The notes: generated by a model from the sequence alone, not told the origin. Numbered from the stretch's first letter, positions 42,898-52,049 are shown. The stretch is 64,000 nucleotides of DNA from Paenibacillus eucommiae (GCF_017874215.1 NZ_JAGGLB010000015.1:62001-126000), one strand, 5' to 3'. Numbers and translations: made by a program.

Positions 42898-45207
42898 TTA
42901 TTCAGCGCTATTCGAGCCTTGATTCTCTTCGGAGCCGCTCGTTTCAGCTTGATTAGGATCAGTACTGCCCTGTTCTTCTTGAGATGGGCTGCCATTTGGA
43001 TCCGTACCTTCCTCCACAGTTGAAGCCGGCTTGTTAAGCGGACTTAGCTGCAGAACTACTGCCTTGCTATCTCCTTCGCCGGTGACCGTCTGGCTCACTA
43101 CATACCCTTCTCCAACGGTCTGACAGTTGACCTTGAGAAACGAACAGAACTCAATCGCATCACGCAGCGATTCTCCGGTGAAATCTGGCAATGGGAGAGC
43201 CTCAGGCTGCTCCATCGCAATATATACCCGCTGGGCAGGTCCAACTTCCGCTCCCGCCTTCGGATACTGCATAACTACCTTAGCGCCTTTTCCCAGCGTC
43301 TCCAAAGTGAGTCCGAGCCGCTCCGCCGATTCTTTCGCAGCAGTTAAAGTAAGAACCGTAAAATCCGGAACTGTTATTTTATCAGTAGCAGGCGCGGTCT
43401 GTTTGGTCTGCTGCGTACTGGAGGCAACCCCCAAATACTGCAGCGTTTGACTTACAATCTCTTTAAATGCAGGCGCTGCTACATATCCGCCGTTGTGATA
43501 GTTTCCGTTCAGTTCAGGTCTGTCCACGATGATAGTGACCAGGATTTGCGGATTTTCAACCGGTGCATAGCCGATGAAAGAAATAACCCACTGCTTGTCA
43601 GCATAGCCTTTTCCGCCTTCAACTACAAGATTCGCCGTACCCGTTTTACCGGCCACCCGATAGCCCTCGATAGCAGCTTTATTCCCGGTACCTTTCACCT
43701 TATCCGAAACGACCTGCTCCAGATACTCGCTGACTTGCTTCGCTGTGCTCTCAGAAACAACCCGGGATATTTCCCTTGGAGCAAAAGATTCTACGACTTC
43801 TCCTGTAACAGGATCAACAATATCCTTCACTACATGGGGCCACATAAGCTTGCCCCCGTTCGCTATCGCCGCATAAGCAGCCGTTTGCTGCAAAGCTGTG
43901 ACTACGACTCCCCCTTGCCCATATGTAGCAGTAGCAAAGTCGGATTCATACTTTAATTTCACGAGGCCTGAAACCTCTCCAAGAATATCAATATTTGATT
44001 TTTCACCAAAACCGAACTTACGAATATAGTCTTCCAGCTTTTTCGGGCCCAGCTTTTCGTACCCAAGCTTAACAAAAGCAACGTTACTTGAACGCTTTAA
44101 GCCATCCAAATAGGAAATGGGTCCCCAACCTACCCAATTGTGATCATGAAGTGTTCTTCCCGGAACTCTGATCGATCCGGATTGATAGATTTCATTAGGA
44201 TTAAAAAGATTTTCTTCTACAGCACCGGCAAGCGTAACGATCTTGAAGGTGGAGCCCGGCTCGTATTGAGAAGCTACCGCGTGATTAATAAAATCACCTT
44301 GATCGTTAAAATTCCAATATTCATTCGGGTTAAATGTGGGGACATTGGCCATGCCCAGAATTTCCATCGTTTGCGGATTTACAGCGATGGCCGTCATACT
44401 TTTCGGATGAAATTGCTGCTCGACCTTGGCCAGTGCGCTCTCGATATAGAACTGGATGTTTTTGTCAATCGTCAAGCGAATATTTTTCCCATCCTCTGCA
44501 GGCAAGAAATCAATCTTCGAGTCCGGGAGCTCGATGCCCTTAGCATCCGTTTCATACTTCAGCTTGCCTGCTACGCCCGTAAGGACTTCATCCATACTGG
44601 CTTCCAGACCAGACACTGCTTTTCCTTCTTTGCTCATAAAACCAAGTAAATGGGAGGCTAAAGTATCCCCCGGATAATAGCGCTTTTCTTCCTCAATAAG
44701 CTCAATGCCAATCTTAAGCTTCGTGTTCAGCTTCTTCCTAAGGCTTTTATCTAGTTCCAGAACCAGATCTGCCTTCGACTTGTCAATTTTCCACCCTTCA
44801 TTGCGGATCTCTACGGAAACAGCAAAGTTAATCCCGTCATCTTTTTTCCTTGTTGCTCTTTGGCGGATTTTATCTGTCAATTCAGCTTTATCCCGGTTCG
44901 CATCTAATAAAATAGTTGAAAGACCTTCTACTACTTCTTCAAGAATGCCATTTTTATTAATTAATTGAGGATTTAACGATACGGTATAGGCCGTAGTGTT
45001 CAAAGCCAACGCTTTGTTGTTGCGATCCACGATCGAGCCGCGTTCCGGGGCAAGCACCTGATCCGTCTCCCACGCTTTCTTCGCCATACCAAGCAGCCTT
45101 GAAGCATCAACACCCTGAATATAATATACTTTTACTAAAAGGATAACAAAAAGAAGGGTAAATACCCCTCCGATCAACAAAGAGCGTGCTCTTATTTTTT
45201 TAGTCAT
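42898..45207 (-). CDS. pbpB: Class B penicillin-binding protein PBP2B (division transpeptidase)
   Basis: A 769-residue septal transpeptidase. There is an N-terminal transmembrane helix (about 9-29), the dimerisation domain, and catalytic motifs STFK (Ser319-Lys322), SSN in KRSSNVAF and KTGTAN. Two PASTA domains follow (VPDFTVLTLTAAKESAERLG and LPDFTGESLRDAIEF). The tail of about 40 residues is low-complexity Ser/Glu/Gly/Asn, a likely disordered outer extension. The ribosome site is weak (AGG only), which may mean coupling to ftsL, 16 bp upstream. Confidence 0.94.
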   Translation of the reverse strand: MTKKIRARSLLIGGVFTLLFVILLVKVYYIQGVDASRLLGMAKKAWETDQVLAPERGSIVDRNNKALALNTTAYTVSLNPQLINKNGILEEVVEGLSTILLDANRDKAELTDKIRQRATRKKDDGINFAVSVEIRNEGWKIDKSKADLVLELDKSLRKKLNTKLKIGIELIEEEKRYYPGDTLASHLLGFMSKEGKAVSGLEASMDEVLTGVAGKLKYETDAKGIELPDSKIDFLPAEDGKNIRLTIDKNIQFYIESALAKVEQQFHPKSMTAIAVNPQTMEILGMANVPTFNPNEYWNFNDQGDFINHAVASQYEPGSTFKIVTLAGAVEENLFNPNEIYQSGSIRVPGRTLHDHNWVGWGPISYLDGLKRSSNVAFVKLGYEKLGPKKLEDYIRKFGFGEKSNIDILGEVSGLVKLKYESDFATATYGQGGVVVTALQQTAAYAAIANGGKLMWPHVVKDIVDPVTGEVVESFAPREISRVVSESTAKQVSEYLEQVVSDKVKGTGNKAAIEGYRVAGKTGTANLVVEGGKGYADKQWVISFIGYAPVENPQILVTIIVDRPELNGNYHNGGYVAAPAFKEIVSQTLQYLGVASSTQQTKQTAPATDKITVPDFTVLTLTAAKESAERLGLTLETLGKGAKVVMQYPKAGAEVGPAQRVYIAMEQPEALPLPDFTGESLRDAIEFCSFLKVNCQTVGEGYVVSQTVTGEGDSKAVVLQLSPLNKPASTVEEGTDPNGSPSQEEQGSTDPNQAETSGSEENQGSNSAE

Positions 45208-45223
45208 TTTAGTACCTGCCTAT

Positions 45224-45640
45224 TTATGGATTGTATGCTACATCGCTTGAATCTTCCGATTTGGCAGCTTCGCCAGAAGTAATCTGGTCAACTTGTCCTT
45301 CTGAGCGCGGTTTAAATCCGAGTTTTTTGGCCTCTTCCTCAAGCCGTTCTATGCTTAGAAGCTTCTCTACATCTTGCTTCAATGCGCTGTTCTCCGCTTG
45401 AATGGTCTTAATCTCATGCTGCATTTTCAGCATATCTGCGTTCATTTGATAAATTTGCGCATACCGCCATATAATGACCACCGCTACAACAACACAGAGC
45501 AGTACAGTAAATAAGTACAGCATTTTCTCCTGCATGGGCAAAGATTTAGTGCGGTAAACGATTTTTCTCGTTTCTTTAATAGTTACTTTTTGATCCGGCT
45601 TTTTATTAACAGCCAAATTCCCTTGAATGTAAGAAGGCAT
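45224..45640 (-). CDS. ftsL: Cell-division protein FtsL
   Basis: A 138-residue bitopic division protein: basic N-terminus, one transmembrane helix (MLYLFTVLLCVVVAVVIIW, about 40-58), then a heptad-rich coiled coil (about 60-110) and a short acidic tail. FtsL pairs with DivIC and DivIB to regulate septal synthesis. Sequence conservation is low, as usual; the assignment rests on topology and on position between rsmH and pbpB. GGGGAGG precedes the ATG. Confidence 0.9.
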   Translation of the reverse strand: MPSYIQGNLAVNKKPDQKVTIKETRKIVYRTKSLPMQEKMLYLFTVLLCVVVAVVIIWRYAQIYQMNADMLKMQHEIKTIQAENSALKQDVEKLLSIERLEEEAKKLGFKPRSEGQVDQITSGEAAKSEDSSDVAYNP

Positions 45641-45691
45641 TCTGCAATTTCCTCCCCTTAATTTTTATTTTTTTATCCTAATTTAGTGTAA

Positions 45692-46642
45692 TTATAGTTT
45701 CTCTGCTATTCTCAGCTTGGACGAGCGGGCTCTTTGGTTCGCCTCCAGCTCGTTGTCACTTGGAAGGATCGGCTTCCTGTTTACCAGCTTCAGCGTTCCC
45801 TTATTATTGCAGACGCACATTGGAAAATCTGGCGGACACGTACACTTCTCGAGGTATTTAGCGAAAGTCAGCTTGCAAATTCGGTCCTCCAACGAATGGA
45901 ACGTAATCACAGCAACCCTTCCTCCTGGAGCCAGGCAGCGAATCGACTGCTCCAAAGCTTCCTCAAAAGCTCCCAGCTCATCATTGACAGCAATACGCAG
46001 TGCCTGAAAGCTGCGCTTGGCAGGATGCGGTCCAGTTCTTCTTGCCGCTGCCGGAATACCTTCCTTAATCAGCTCAACCAGTTCTCCTGTCGTTTCAATG
46101 GTACGTTTGGAGCGTGCGGCTTCAATCACGGAAGCGATTCTCCGCGAAAATTTCTCCTCGCCATATTCAAAAAGAATTTTGGCAATCCGCTCCACCGGCC
46201 ATTCATTCACAATCATTTTTGCCGTCAGCTCTGAGGTGCGGTCCATTCTCATATCCAATTCAGCGTCATGATTATAACTGAAGCCTCTATCGGCTTCATC
46301 CAGCTGTGGTGAGGAAACACCAAGATCGAATAAAATGCCATCCACTTGGGGCTTTCCATTCTGAAGCGCTTGAGGTATGCCTTGCAATACTTCCTCCAGC
46401 ATCCGGAAATTGCTCTTCACGGTCTGTACACGGTCTTGATACGGCGCAAGCACCTTTGCCGCATTCGCAAGAGCCGTCTCATCCTGATCCAGGCAAATCA
46501 ACAGCCCCTCGGGTCCCAGGCTGGATGCTATAAGCGAGCTGTGACCAGCTCCCCCTAGCGTACAATCTACGTAAACTCCATTCGGTTTTATATGTAAGCC
46601 TTCAACTGATTCTTCCTTAAGTACAGTAATATGATGAAACAA
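45692..46642 (-). CDS. rsmH: 16S rRNA (cytosine-1402-N4)-methyltransferase RsmH
   Basis: Methylates N4 of C1402 in 16S rRNA. It is a 316-residue SAM-dependent enzyme with HHITVLKEESVEGL at the N-terminus, the SAM loop VDCTLGGAGHS, GILFDLGVSSPQLD and the C-terminal KPILPSDNELEANQRARSSKLR. The start is a TTG, 8 nt from AGGAGG, so the protein begins MFHH. Between mraZ and ftsL, as in nearly all dcw clusters. Confidence 0.96.
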   Translation of the reverse strand: MFHHITVLKEESVEGLHIKPNGVYVDCTLGGAGHSSLIASSLGPEGLLICLDQDETALANAAKVLAPYQDRVQTVKSNFRMLEEVLQGIPQALQNGKPQVDGILFDLGVSSPQLDEADRGFSYNHDAELDMRMDRTSELTAKMIVNEWPVERIAKILFEYGEEKFSRRIASVIEAARSKRTIETTGELVELIKEGIPAAARRTGPHPAKRSFQALRIAVNDELGAFEEALEQSIRCLAPGGRVAVITFHSLEDRICKLTFAKYLEKCTCPPDFPMCVCNNKGTLKLVNRKPILPSDNELEANQRARSSKLRIAEKL

Positions 46643-46716
46643 TAGGTTGGCCTCCTGTGAGTTTCCCTGTGATCAGGAAATTTTTCTTCGTGATTGTATA
46701 TGTGATAGGTCAACTG

Positions 46717-47148
46717 TCAAAAATTAAAGTCCACAAGCTTCTCAGCGATTTCATTAAAAGATTGCTCCGACTCTTGGAAATAGCCTTCCCAAATTTGCTT
46801 GCTCCAAATCTCTACCCGATTGGAAACACCCAGTACAACACAATCTTTCTCAAGCTTTGCATGATCCACTAATGTAGCAGGGATATTGGCTCTTCCTTGT
46901 TTATCCAGCTCGCATTCCGTAGCTCCGGAGAAGAAAAAGCGGGTAAACGCCCGCGCCTCCGACTTCATAAGCGGCAATGCTTTGAGCTTCTGCTCAAGAA
47001 CAGCCCACTCTGATCTCGGATAAACGAACAAGCACTGGTCCAAGCCGCGAGTGACTACAAAGGAATATCCGAGAGCTTCACGAAACTTGGCCGGAATAAT
47101 GATTCGGCCTTTTTCATCTATGCTATGTTGATGTTCTCCTAAAAACAC
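46717..47148 (-). CDS. mraZ: Transcriptional regulator MraZ
   Basis: A 143-residue AbrB-like DNA-binding protein with two tandem MraZ/SpoVT-type domains, each with a DxxGR loop: DEKGRIIIPAKFREAL (about residues 10-25) and DKQGRANIPATL (about 82-93). It is the first gene of the dcw cluster and usually represses its own promoter. Start GTG 47148 gives the standard MFLGEHQHSID N-terminus and length; the open frame to 47181 would cross its own operator. Confidence 0.95.
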   Translation of the reverse strand: MFLGEHQHSIDEKGRIIIPAKFREALGYSFVVTRGLDQCLFVYPRSEWAVLEQKLKALPLMKSEARAFTRFFFSGATECELDKQGRANIPATLVDHAKLEKDCVVLGVSNRVEIWSKQIWEGYFQESEQSFNEIAEKLVDFNF

Positions 47149-47164
47149 AGCAGTCAGCTCCAAT

Positions 47165-47194
47165 CCCCCACTTTGCACCACTTTCCACCACTAT
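47165..47194 (-). promoter_or_regulatory. MraZ operator: three 10-bp repeats
   Basis: On the minus strand ATAGTGGTGG, AAAGTGGTGC and AAAGTGGGGG follow one another without gaps. AGTGG therefore recurs every 10 bp, one helical turn, as in known MraZ boxes. The repeats overlap a TATTAAAT sequence (47200-47193) that is a plausible -10, and end 17 bp before the mraZ start. A -35 is not clear. Confidence 0.85.
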
Positions 47195-47210
47195 TTAATA
47201 CAAATTCGCC

Positions 47211-47247
47211 AAAAAAAAAAGAAATCCTGCTAGATCACCAGGATTTC
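47211..47247 (-). terminator. Rho-independent terminator after DUF4349 gene
   Basis: The perfect 9-bp stem GAAATCCTG / CAGGATTTC (9-nt loop) with ten T on the minus strand. It insulates the dcw cluster from the upstream lipoprotein gene. Confidence 0.92.
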
Positions 47248-47267
47248 CTTGATATTTTTTTATAGCT

Positions 47268-48440
47268 TTAAGTTGAAGACTCCTCATTTTGCTCCTCAGA
47301 AGCCTTTACAGGCGTTGCAACAGCAGCATTTTGCTGCTTTATTTGCGTGCAGGTTTCAGCCAGCCGCTGTTTTCTGCCCCTTCTGAAGTAAAGCACGGGA
47401 ACAAGAATAATGGCTGCCACCAGAAGCACTGGAAGCGCAGCAGCCAAGAAAACAAGAATGCCCTGCAGAACAGCAGCCAGCACATTCAAGCTTGTATTTA
47501 AGGCATTTTGCAGACGATCACCAAGTGCCAGCTGTCCAGAATTTAGATGTGAACCGGAGCCTGTTTGTTGATACATACGCAGCTCAATGGTGGAGAAAGC
47601 TACATTCTGGTCAATATATCGCATCCGGCCTTTTATCTTCTCGATCTCCTCCTGCTCTTTGGCAAGCTGATTGGAGAAGGCTAGCAAGTCATCCGTTTTA
47701 GTCGCTTTTTCCATAAAGGCCAGAAGCCTTGCTTCAACAGCCTGCTTCGCTTTGAGCCTGGATTCCAGATCCACATATTCCTCACTGACATCCTGTCCGT
47801 TTACACTGCGCTGAAGACTTGGGCTGATTTTCTCCAAACCATCCAGCAGCGAGGTAAAACCATTTGCCCCAACCTTAATCGTAAAATGGCCTCCGCGTTC
47901 ACCATTATTCGTATTTTCGGAAAATTGCAGAATATAAGCTCCACTCAAAGCGACCAGATCCCGCAGCTCCGTTTGTGCTGTTGTATAATCCTTAACCCGC
48001 ATAACAAGGTTGGCTTGGTAAATCAGCTTGCGATTGAAGCCCTCCGCCCCATCCTTACCGATGGCTGGTGTTACTGCGTATACTTCACCGTCCGTGTTAG
48101 TGTTGATCTGCTTCTCCGCGGCAGAAAGATCTTCTTCCGCCTTTGGGCTGGTTTGCTCTAGTCCGGATTGATCAACGCTGGACTGTCCTTCCAAAGCAGA
48201 TGATGCCGGTTCGCTGTTTGTATTCGCCATGGACAATGTATTACTGGCCTCATCCTTACTGCTGCTGCAGCCAGCTAAGGCCGCCATCATCAAGATGGCG
48301 GCCCCCACTATCAGTATTGCTTTTCGCCAGCTAGCTGTTACACGCGGCTTACTTTCTTTACCTGCTTGCTGCTGATTTGTGAACAAACTTTTTTGCATTT
48401 TTTGCATGCTTTGCATTCTCTGTTTTTCATTCGCAGTCAC
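47268..48440 (-). CDS. DUF4349 domain lipoprotein
   Basis: A 390-residue envelope protein. After a long basic N-terminus (about 38 residues) comes a signal with lipobox ALAGC, then a Ser/Glu-rich linker. The DUF4349 domain covers about residues 135-290: an extracytoplasmic alpha/beta part, a coiled coil (KAKQAVEARLLAFMEKA and KEQEEIEKIKGRMRYID) and STIELRMYQ. A transmembrane helix lies near 320-350, then a basic cytoplasmic tail. Function unknown. Start GTG 48440 behind AAGGGGG. It has its own terminator and lies downstream of ahcY on the same strand. Confidence 0.82.
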   Translation of the reverse strand: MTANEKQRMQSMQKMQKSLFTNQQQAGKESKPRVTASWRKAILIVGAAILMMAALAGCSSSKDEASNTLSMANTNSEPASSALEGQSSVDQSGLEQTSPKAEEDLSAAEKQINTNTDGEVYAVTPAIGKDGAEGFNRKLIYQANLVMRVKDYTTAQTELRDLVALSGAYILQFSENTNNGERGGHFTIKVGANGFTSLLDGLEKISPSLQRSVNGQDVSEEYVDLESRLKAKQAVEARLLAFMEKATKTDDLLAFSNQLAKEQEEIEKIKGRMRYIDQNVAFSTIELRMYQQTGSGSHLNSGQLALGDRLQNALNTSLNVLAAVLQGILVFLAAALPVLLVAAIILVPVLYFRRGRKQRLAETCTQIKQQNAAVATPVKASEEQNEESST

Positions 48441-48552
48441 TTTTGCAGCCCCCTTATTCCATATTTAGGAATTCACCCCTATTAACGGGCTTCAGAGAGA
48501 AAAGGTTGCGAATGAACATACATAAACACATTTTACTCATTTCATGAAAAAT

Positions 48553-49815
48553 TTAGTGCTCGGTCCAGCTATCCAGATAATCACGCTGTTCCTGGGAAAG
48601 CGCATCAATGCTAATTCCCAGTGACTCAAGTTTAAACTTGGCTACCTGCTCATCCAGCTCAAATGGCACATTTACGACTTTGCTGCCAATGCTCTCGTAT
48701 TGATCATTTACATATTTCAAGGACATTGCCTGCAAGGCAAAGGTCATATCCATAATTTCTGCCGGATGTCCATCCCCTGCTGCCAAGTTCACTAGTCTTC
48801 CTTCAGCCAGCAAGTAGAATTTACGTCCATCCTTGAGTTCGTACTCTTCGATATTCCGGCGTACGGTTCTTTTCGATACAGAAACTGCATCCAGATCCGG
48901 CTTGTTAATTTCAACATCAAAATGCCCGGCATTCGAGAGAATCGCTCCATCCTTCATCACTGCATAATGCTCTTCACGGATGATATCACGATTTCCGGTT
49001 ACTGTGACGAAATAATCGCCGATTTTCGCTGCTTCCACCATCGACATCACTCTGAAACCGTCCATATAAGCTTCAACCGCACGGATCGGATCAATTTCCG
49101 TTACAACTACATTGGCACCAAGACCTTTGGCACGCATCGCTACTCCTTTACCGCACCAGCCGTAGCCCGCTACAACTACTGTCTTTCCTGCAACTACAAG
49201 GTTCGTTGTGCGATCGATGCCATCCCAAACCGACTGTCCCGTTCCGTAGCGGTTATCAAACAAATATTTACAGAAAGCATCATTAACAGCTACCATAGGG
49301 AACTGAAGCTGGCCTTCTTTCTCCATCGCTTTCAGACGCAATATCCCTGTCGTAGTCTCTTCCGCTCCGCCGCGCACCTGTGAAATCAAATCCTTGCGCT
49401 CGGAGTGAATGATCGATACCAGATCTCCACCATCGTCAATGATCAGATCCGGCTTCGTTTCAAGCGCCTTGATCAGCAGCTCTTTGTATTCTTCCTCGCT
49501 CGGGTTGTATTTCGCATATACAGTAATGCCATCCTCTACAAGTGCCGCACAAACATCGTCCTGCGTGGATAGCGGATTGCTTCCTGTAATGGTAACCTCT
49601 GCACCCCCAGCTTGAACGACCTTCGCCAAATATGCGGTTTTAGCCTCCAAGTGAAGTGAAATCGTAACTTTCAAGCCTTTAAATGGCTGCTCCTGCTCAA
49701 ATTGCTCGCGAATCCGGTTCAACACAGGCATATGCGCCTTTACCCAATCAATTTTCAAATGCCCTTCCGGGGCAAGTGACATATCTGTAACTATGCTTTT
49801 GTCAGCTGTACTCAT
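48553..49815 (-). CDS. ahcY: Adenosylhomocysteinase
   Basis: Hydrolyses S-adenosylhomocysteine to homocysteine and adenosine, keeping methylation going. It is an NAD-containing enzyme with VVAGYGWCGKGVAMRAKGLG (Rossmann loop), NDAFCKYLFDNRYGTGQS and the C-terminal HPAEIMDMTFALQ. The 420-residue length lacks the insert of eukaryotic forms. It has AGGAGG before the ATG and lies only 12 bp after bshC, so the two are likely cotranscribed. Many Bacillus use the Pfs/LuxS route instead; whether those genes also exist is not visible. Confidence 0.95.
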   Translation of the reverse strand: MSTADKSIVTDMSLAPEGHLKIDWVKAHMPVLNRIREQFEQEQPFKGLKVTISLHLEAKTAYLAKVVQAGGAEVTITGSNPLSTQDDVCAALVEDGITVYAKYNPSEEEYKELLIKALETKPDLIIDDGGDLVSIIHSERKDLISQVRGGAEETTTGILRLKAMEKEGQLQFPMVAVNDAFCKYLFDNRYGTGQSVWDGIDRTTNLVVAGKTVVVAGYGWCGKGVAMRAKGLGANVVVTEIDPIRAVEAYMDGFRVMSMVEAAKIGDYFVTVTGNRDIIREEHYAVMKDGAILSNAGHFDVEINKPDLDAVSVSKRTVRRNIEEYELKDGRKFYLLAEGRLVNLAAGDGHPAEIMDMTFALQAMSLKYVNDQYESIGSKVVNVPFELDEQVAKFKLESLGISIDALSQEQRDYLDSWTEH

Positions 49816-49827
49816 ATGTATCTCCTC

Positions 49828-51459
49828 CTATAAATAATAAATACGGTGCATACCGTCAATGGGCATGGACGTCTCAATCAATGGCTTCAACCAATCCTCG
49901 CCGTAACGATTCAAGTAAGCATAGATATTATACACTCTTTCCTGCGGCTTAGCTAACGGAATTATCGAGAGCTTGATTCGCTCCAGCTGCCTTAGAGCAG
50001 CTTCGAAATGAGTTTTATACGCGTCCGCGGCCTTTCCTTCAAGAAATTCGATTTGCTCAATTATTTTCAGCATATTCGTTTCTCCCAGCTTGCGAACGCC
50101 CGGATTAATCGCGGCAAGCGATTCTACGAGCGGGGAATAACTCTCCCGAAAGCTATCCTTAACGCCATCAAACCGCTGAGCGAGATTCAGCTTATCTTGC
50201 GATTCCAGCCACTGCTGCTGCTTCTCTTCAAAGCGGAAGCGAATGTCCTCTAGTGTGAGGTCATATTTGCTTAGATGCTTTTGCAAGGTGCCCTCTACAA
50301 GCGTAAACTCCAGGCGGGGAGCGACAACTGGCATCTTCATCCCAAATAAATGGAAGGCTTCCCCTGTTAATCCCCAATAAGCGATCTCACCTGGACCCAG
50401 CACAGTTGCCAGCACAGGAAACAGAAACTCCTGCATCAAGGGTCGTGTCAACACATTGTTGCTGAGCCGCTCCGGTTGGTTTTGAGCCAGCTGCCCGAGC
50501 TCCTCTTGGGAGATGCTGAAGGTCTTCTTCTTGTCGGCAAACAGCTCCCCGTCACGCTGTAGCAGCAAACGGCGGTCCCCTTCAAAAATAAACAGGTTAG
50601 CCCCATTCTCCGCCACCTCTGCTTGAGGTACGTAGCCGGCTGCCTCCACCTGACTTCTACCCAGCTGCAGGGCAGCAGACAAATCTGCGTTCCGCTGAAC
50701 CAATTGCTGAAACATCGGTGCTTCCAGCTGACGTAATGCAGGATCATCTGAATCGAGCAGCACCAGCCCGTATTCTCCCAGAAGAGAGGCCATTATTGCC
50801 GCAAAAGTATCCGTTAATGTTACGCTCCCGCTCGTCACTGCCCGCAGCTTATCCAGCAAGCCTGCCTTAAATTCCGTGTCTATCAGCGAGGCTTCAAGCT
50901 CTTCAACTGCACGGGCCCATGCATCTGCCTGCAAAGGCAGTCTGCTGACAGCTGTTCTTGCCCCAGTGGGATGCTCAACTTGAAGCTTCTCCACCTGAAG
51001 CTGAGCTGATAAATAGTGAATATGATTCACTTCGTCAAAATCATGGTCCTCCCCGGCAACCCAGAAAACAGGAAGCACAGGACGATTCAACTTTTCACTC
51101 CAAGTCCTTGCTGCTTGAATAATCGATATCGCTTTGTACAGAATCATCAATTGGCCTCCAAAAAGGCCTGCCTGCTGGCCCCCTACAACGACTAACGCAG
51201 AGGGATCCAATAGCATTGAAATCTTCTCCAATGCTTCTGGCGCATTGCCAATCTTAACATTGTAATCCGTGAGCACTTTTACTAACTCCGCTGAATCAGC
51301 TCTTGGGCTGCGCGAATGTTTCACAAATTCCGCCCGCTCGAACCAAGCGGCTTCATGTAAATAGTGATATTCAAACAACTCTCGCGAAGAAATCTTATCC
51401 TCTATATAATCCTGAGCCAGTGGCTGATTTCTTTTCCAATTCACAGCTTCTATCGGCAT
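49828..51459 (-). CDS. bshC: Bacillithiol biosynthesis cysteine-adding enzyme BshC
   Basis: Adds cysteine to glucosaminyl malate, the last step of bacillithiol synthesis. The 543-residue protein has a Rossmann-like core (VVGGQQAGLFGGQLMILYKA, LPVFWVAGEDHDFDEVNH) and a long coiled-coil segment (about 400-500). ATG 51459 is 12 nt from GGGGAG; a TTG at 51483 is in frame but lies before the site. In Bacillus this gene (yllA) lies next to mraZ, as it nearly does here. Confidence 0.93.
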   Translation of the reverse strand: MPIEAVNWKRNQPLAQDYIEDKISSRELFEYHYLHEAAWFERAEFVKHSRSPRADSAELVKVLTDYNVKIGNAPEALEKISMLLDPSALVVVGGQQAGLFGGQLMILYKAISIIQAARTWSEKLNRPVLPVFWVAGEDHDFDEVNHIHYLSAQLQVEKLQVEHPTGARTAVSRLPLQADAWARAVEELEASLIDTEFKAGLLDKLRAVTSGSVTLTDTFAAIMASLLGEYGLVLLDSDDPALRQLEAPMFQQLVQRNADLSAALQLGRSQVEAAGYVPQAEVAENGANLFIFEGDRRLLLQRDGELFADKKKTFSISQEELGQLAQNQPERLSNNVLTRPLMQEFLFPVLATVLGPGEIAYWGLTGEAFHLFGMKMPVVAPRLEFTLVEGTLQKHLSKYDLTLEDIRFRFEEKQQQWLESQDKLNLAQRFDGVKDSFRESYSPLVESLAAINPGVRKLGETNMLKIIEQIEFLEGKAADAYKTHFEAALRQLERIKLSIIPLAKPQERVYNIYAYLNRYGEDWLKPLIETSMPIDGMHRIYYL

Positions 51460-51506
51460 ATCGCTTACAGTCTCCCCTGCCAAATATGATGTGCGTACCC
51501 TTTTCT

Positions 51507-51535
51507 ATCATACACGTAAGCATCGGAATCGTCAA
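51507..51535 (-). promoter_or_regulatory. Sigma-A promoter of bshC-ahcY
   Basis: On the minus strand, -35 TTGACG (51535-51530), a 17-bp spacer and -10 TATGAT (51512-51507), about 50 bp before the bshC start. Confidence 0.8.
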
Positions 51536-51580
51536 AACTGTAATTATAAATGATACACTTGTGCATAAAATAAAAACGCC

Positions 51581-51753
51581 TTGTGGCGCTCTTTGAGGTG
51601 CGTGCTCGTGACGTTGGTGCATGGAGGGAGGGAATGGCTGTGGGCTCCAGCCGCTGTTAAAGATTTGTTCCCTTGAATGGTATACATGAGGAGGTAGGAA
51701 CAAATCTTTAAAGGCGGACGCTACCGCTCTCCCTCCCACAGCCATTCCCTCTC
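51581..51753. repeat. Inverted-repeat element, copy 3
   Basis: The 5' flank matches copies 1 and 4. The left outer arm GAGGGAATGGCTGTGGG-type sequence (from 51624) is an exact inverted match over about 17 bp to CCCACAGCCATTCCCTC on the right. The inner arms AAAGATTTGTTCC and GGAACAAATCTTT enclose a 25-nt loop (51672-51696). Confidence 0.88.
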
Positions 51754-51923
51754 TTTAGCTACAATCCCACGCCCCACGAATCACACGAACACAAGCTCAA
51801 ACGACCATCCAGCAAGGGTTTTTCTCCTAATTAGAAGAGATTGCCAAGCGGGTGCAGCCTCTTGCGATGAAAAGTTCCTCCCGGCAACGCGTGCAATCTA
51901 GAGGACCTGCTACCTTAATCAAC

Positions 51924-52049
51924 TTTAACGATGTTTTTCATCGTTAAAAGCACCAGTCCGCTCCACATCCTTACTTTAACGATGAAAATCATCGTTAACG
52001 TGACGGATTGACCTGGAACACTTGTTTTAACGATGAAAAACATCGTTAA
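51924..52049. repeat. Array of three 25-nt hairpins (TTTAACGATG/CATCGTTAAA)
   Basis: Units lie at 51924-51948, 51975-51998 and 52026-52049, spaced 51 bp. The first has a TTTTT loop and the others A-rich loops, the same order as in island A. Compared with island A, one unit and its spacer are absent after the second hairpin, while the following text (GAC-TGACCTGGAA-like) is shared. Confidence 0.88.

Noticed and set aside
44140..44649. Plus-strand frame of 169 codons opposite pbpB
   Set aside because: It is a shadow of the conserved pbpB codons, with no ribosome site or recognisable product. Other long antisense frames in mur genes were rejected for the same reason.
51395..51745. Minus-strand frame of 116 codons, with similar frames at 26281-26475 and on the minus strand of 5860-6000, sharing SAFKDLF...EQIFNSGW
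   Set aside because: The shared peptide comes only from the arms of the inverted-repeat element. The nine residues encoded by the loop are unrelated in the three copies, there is no ribosome site, and one frame overlaps bshC. Conservation is explained by the DNA arms.
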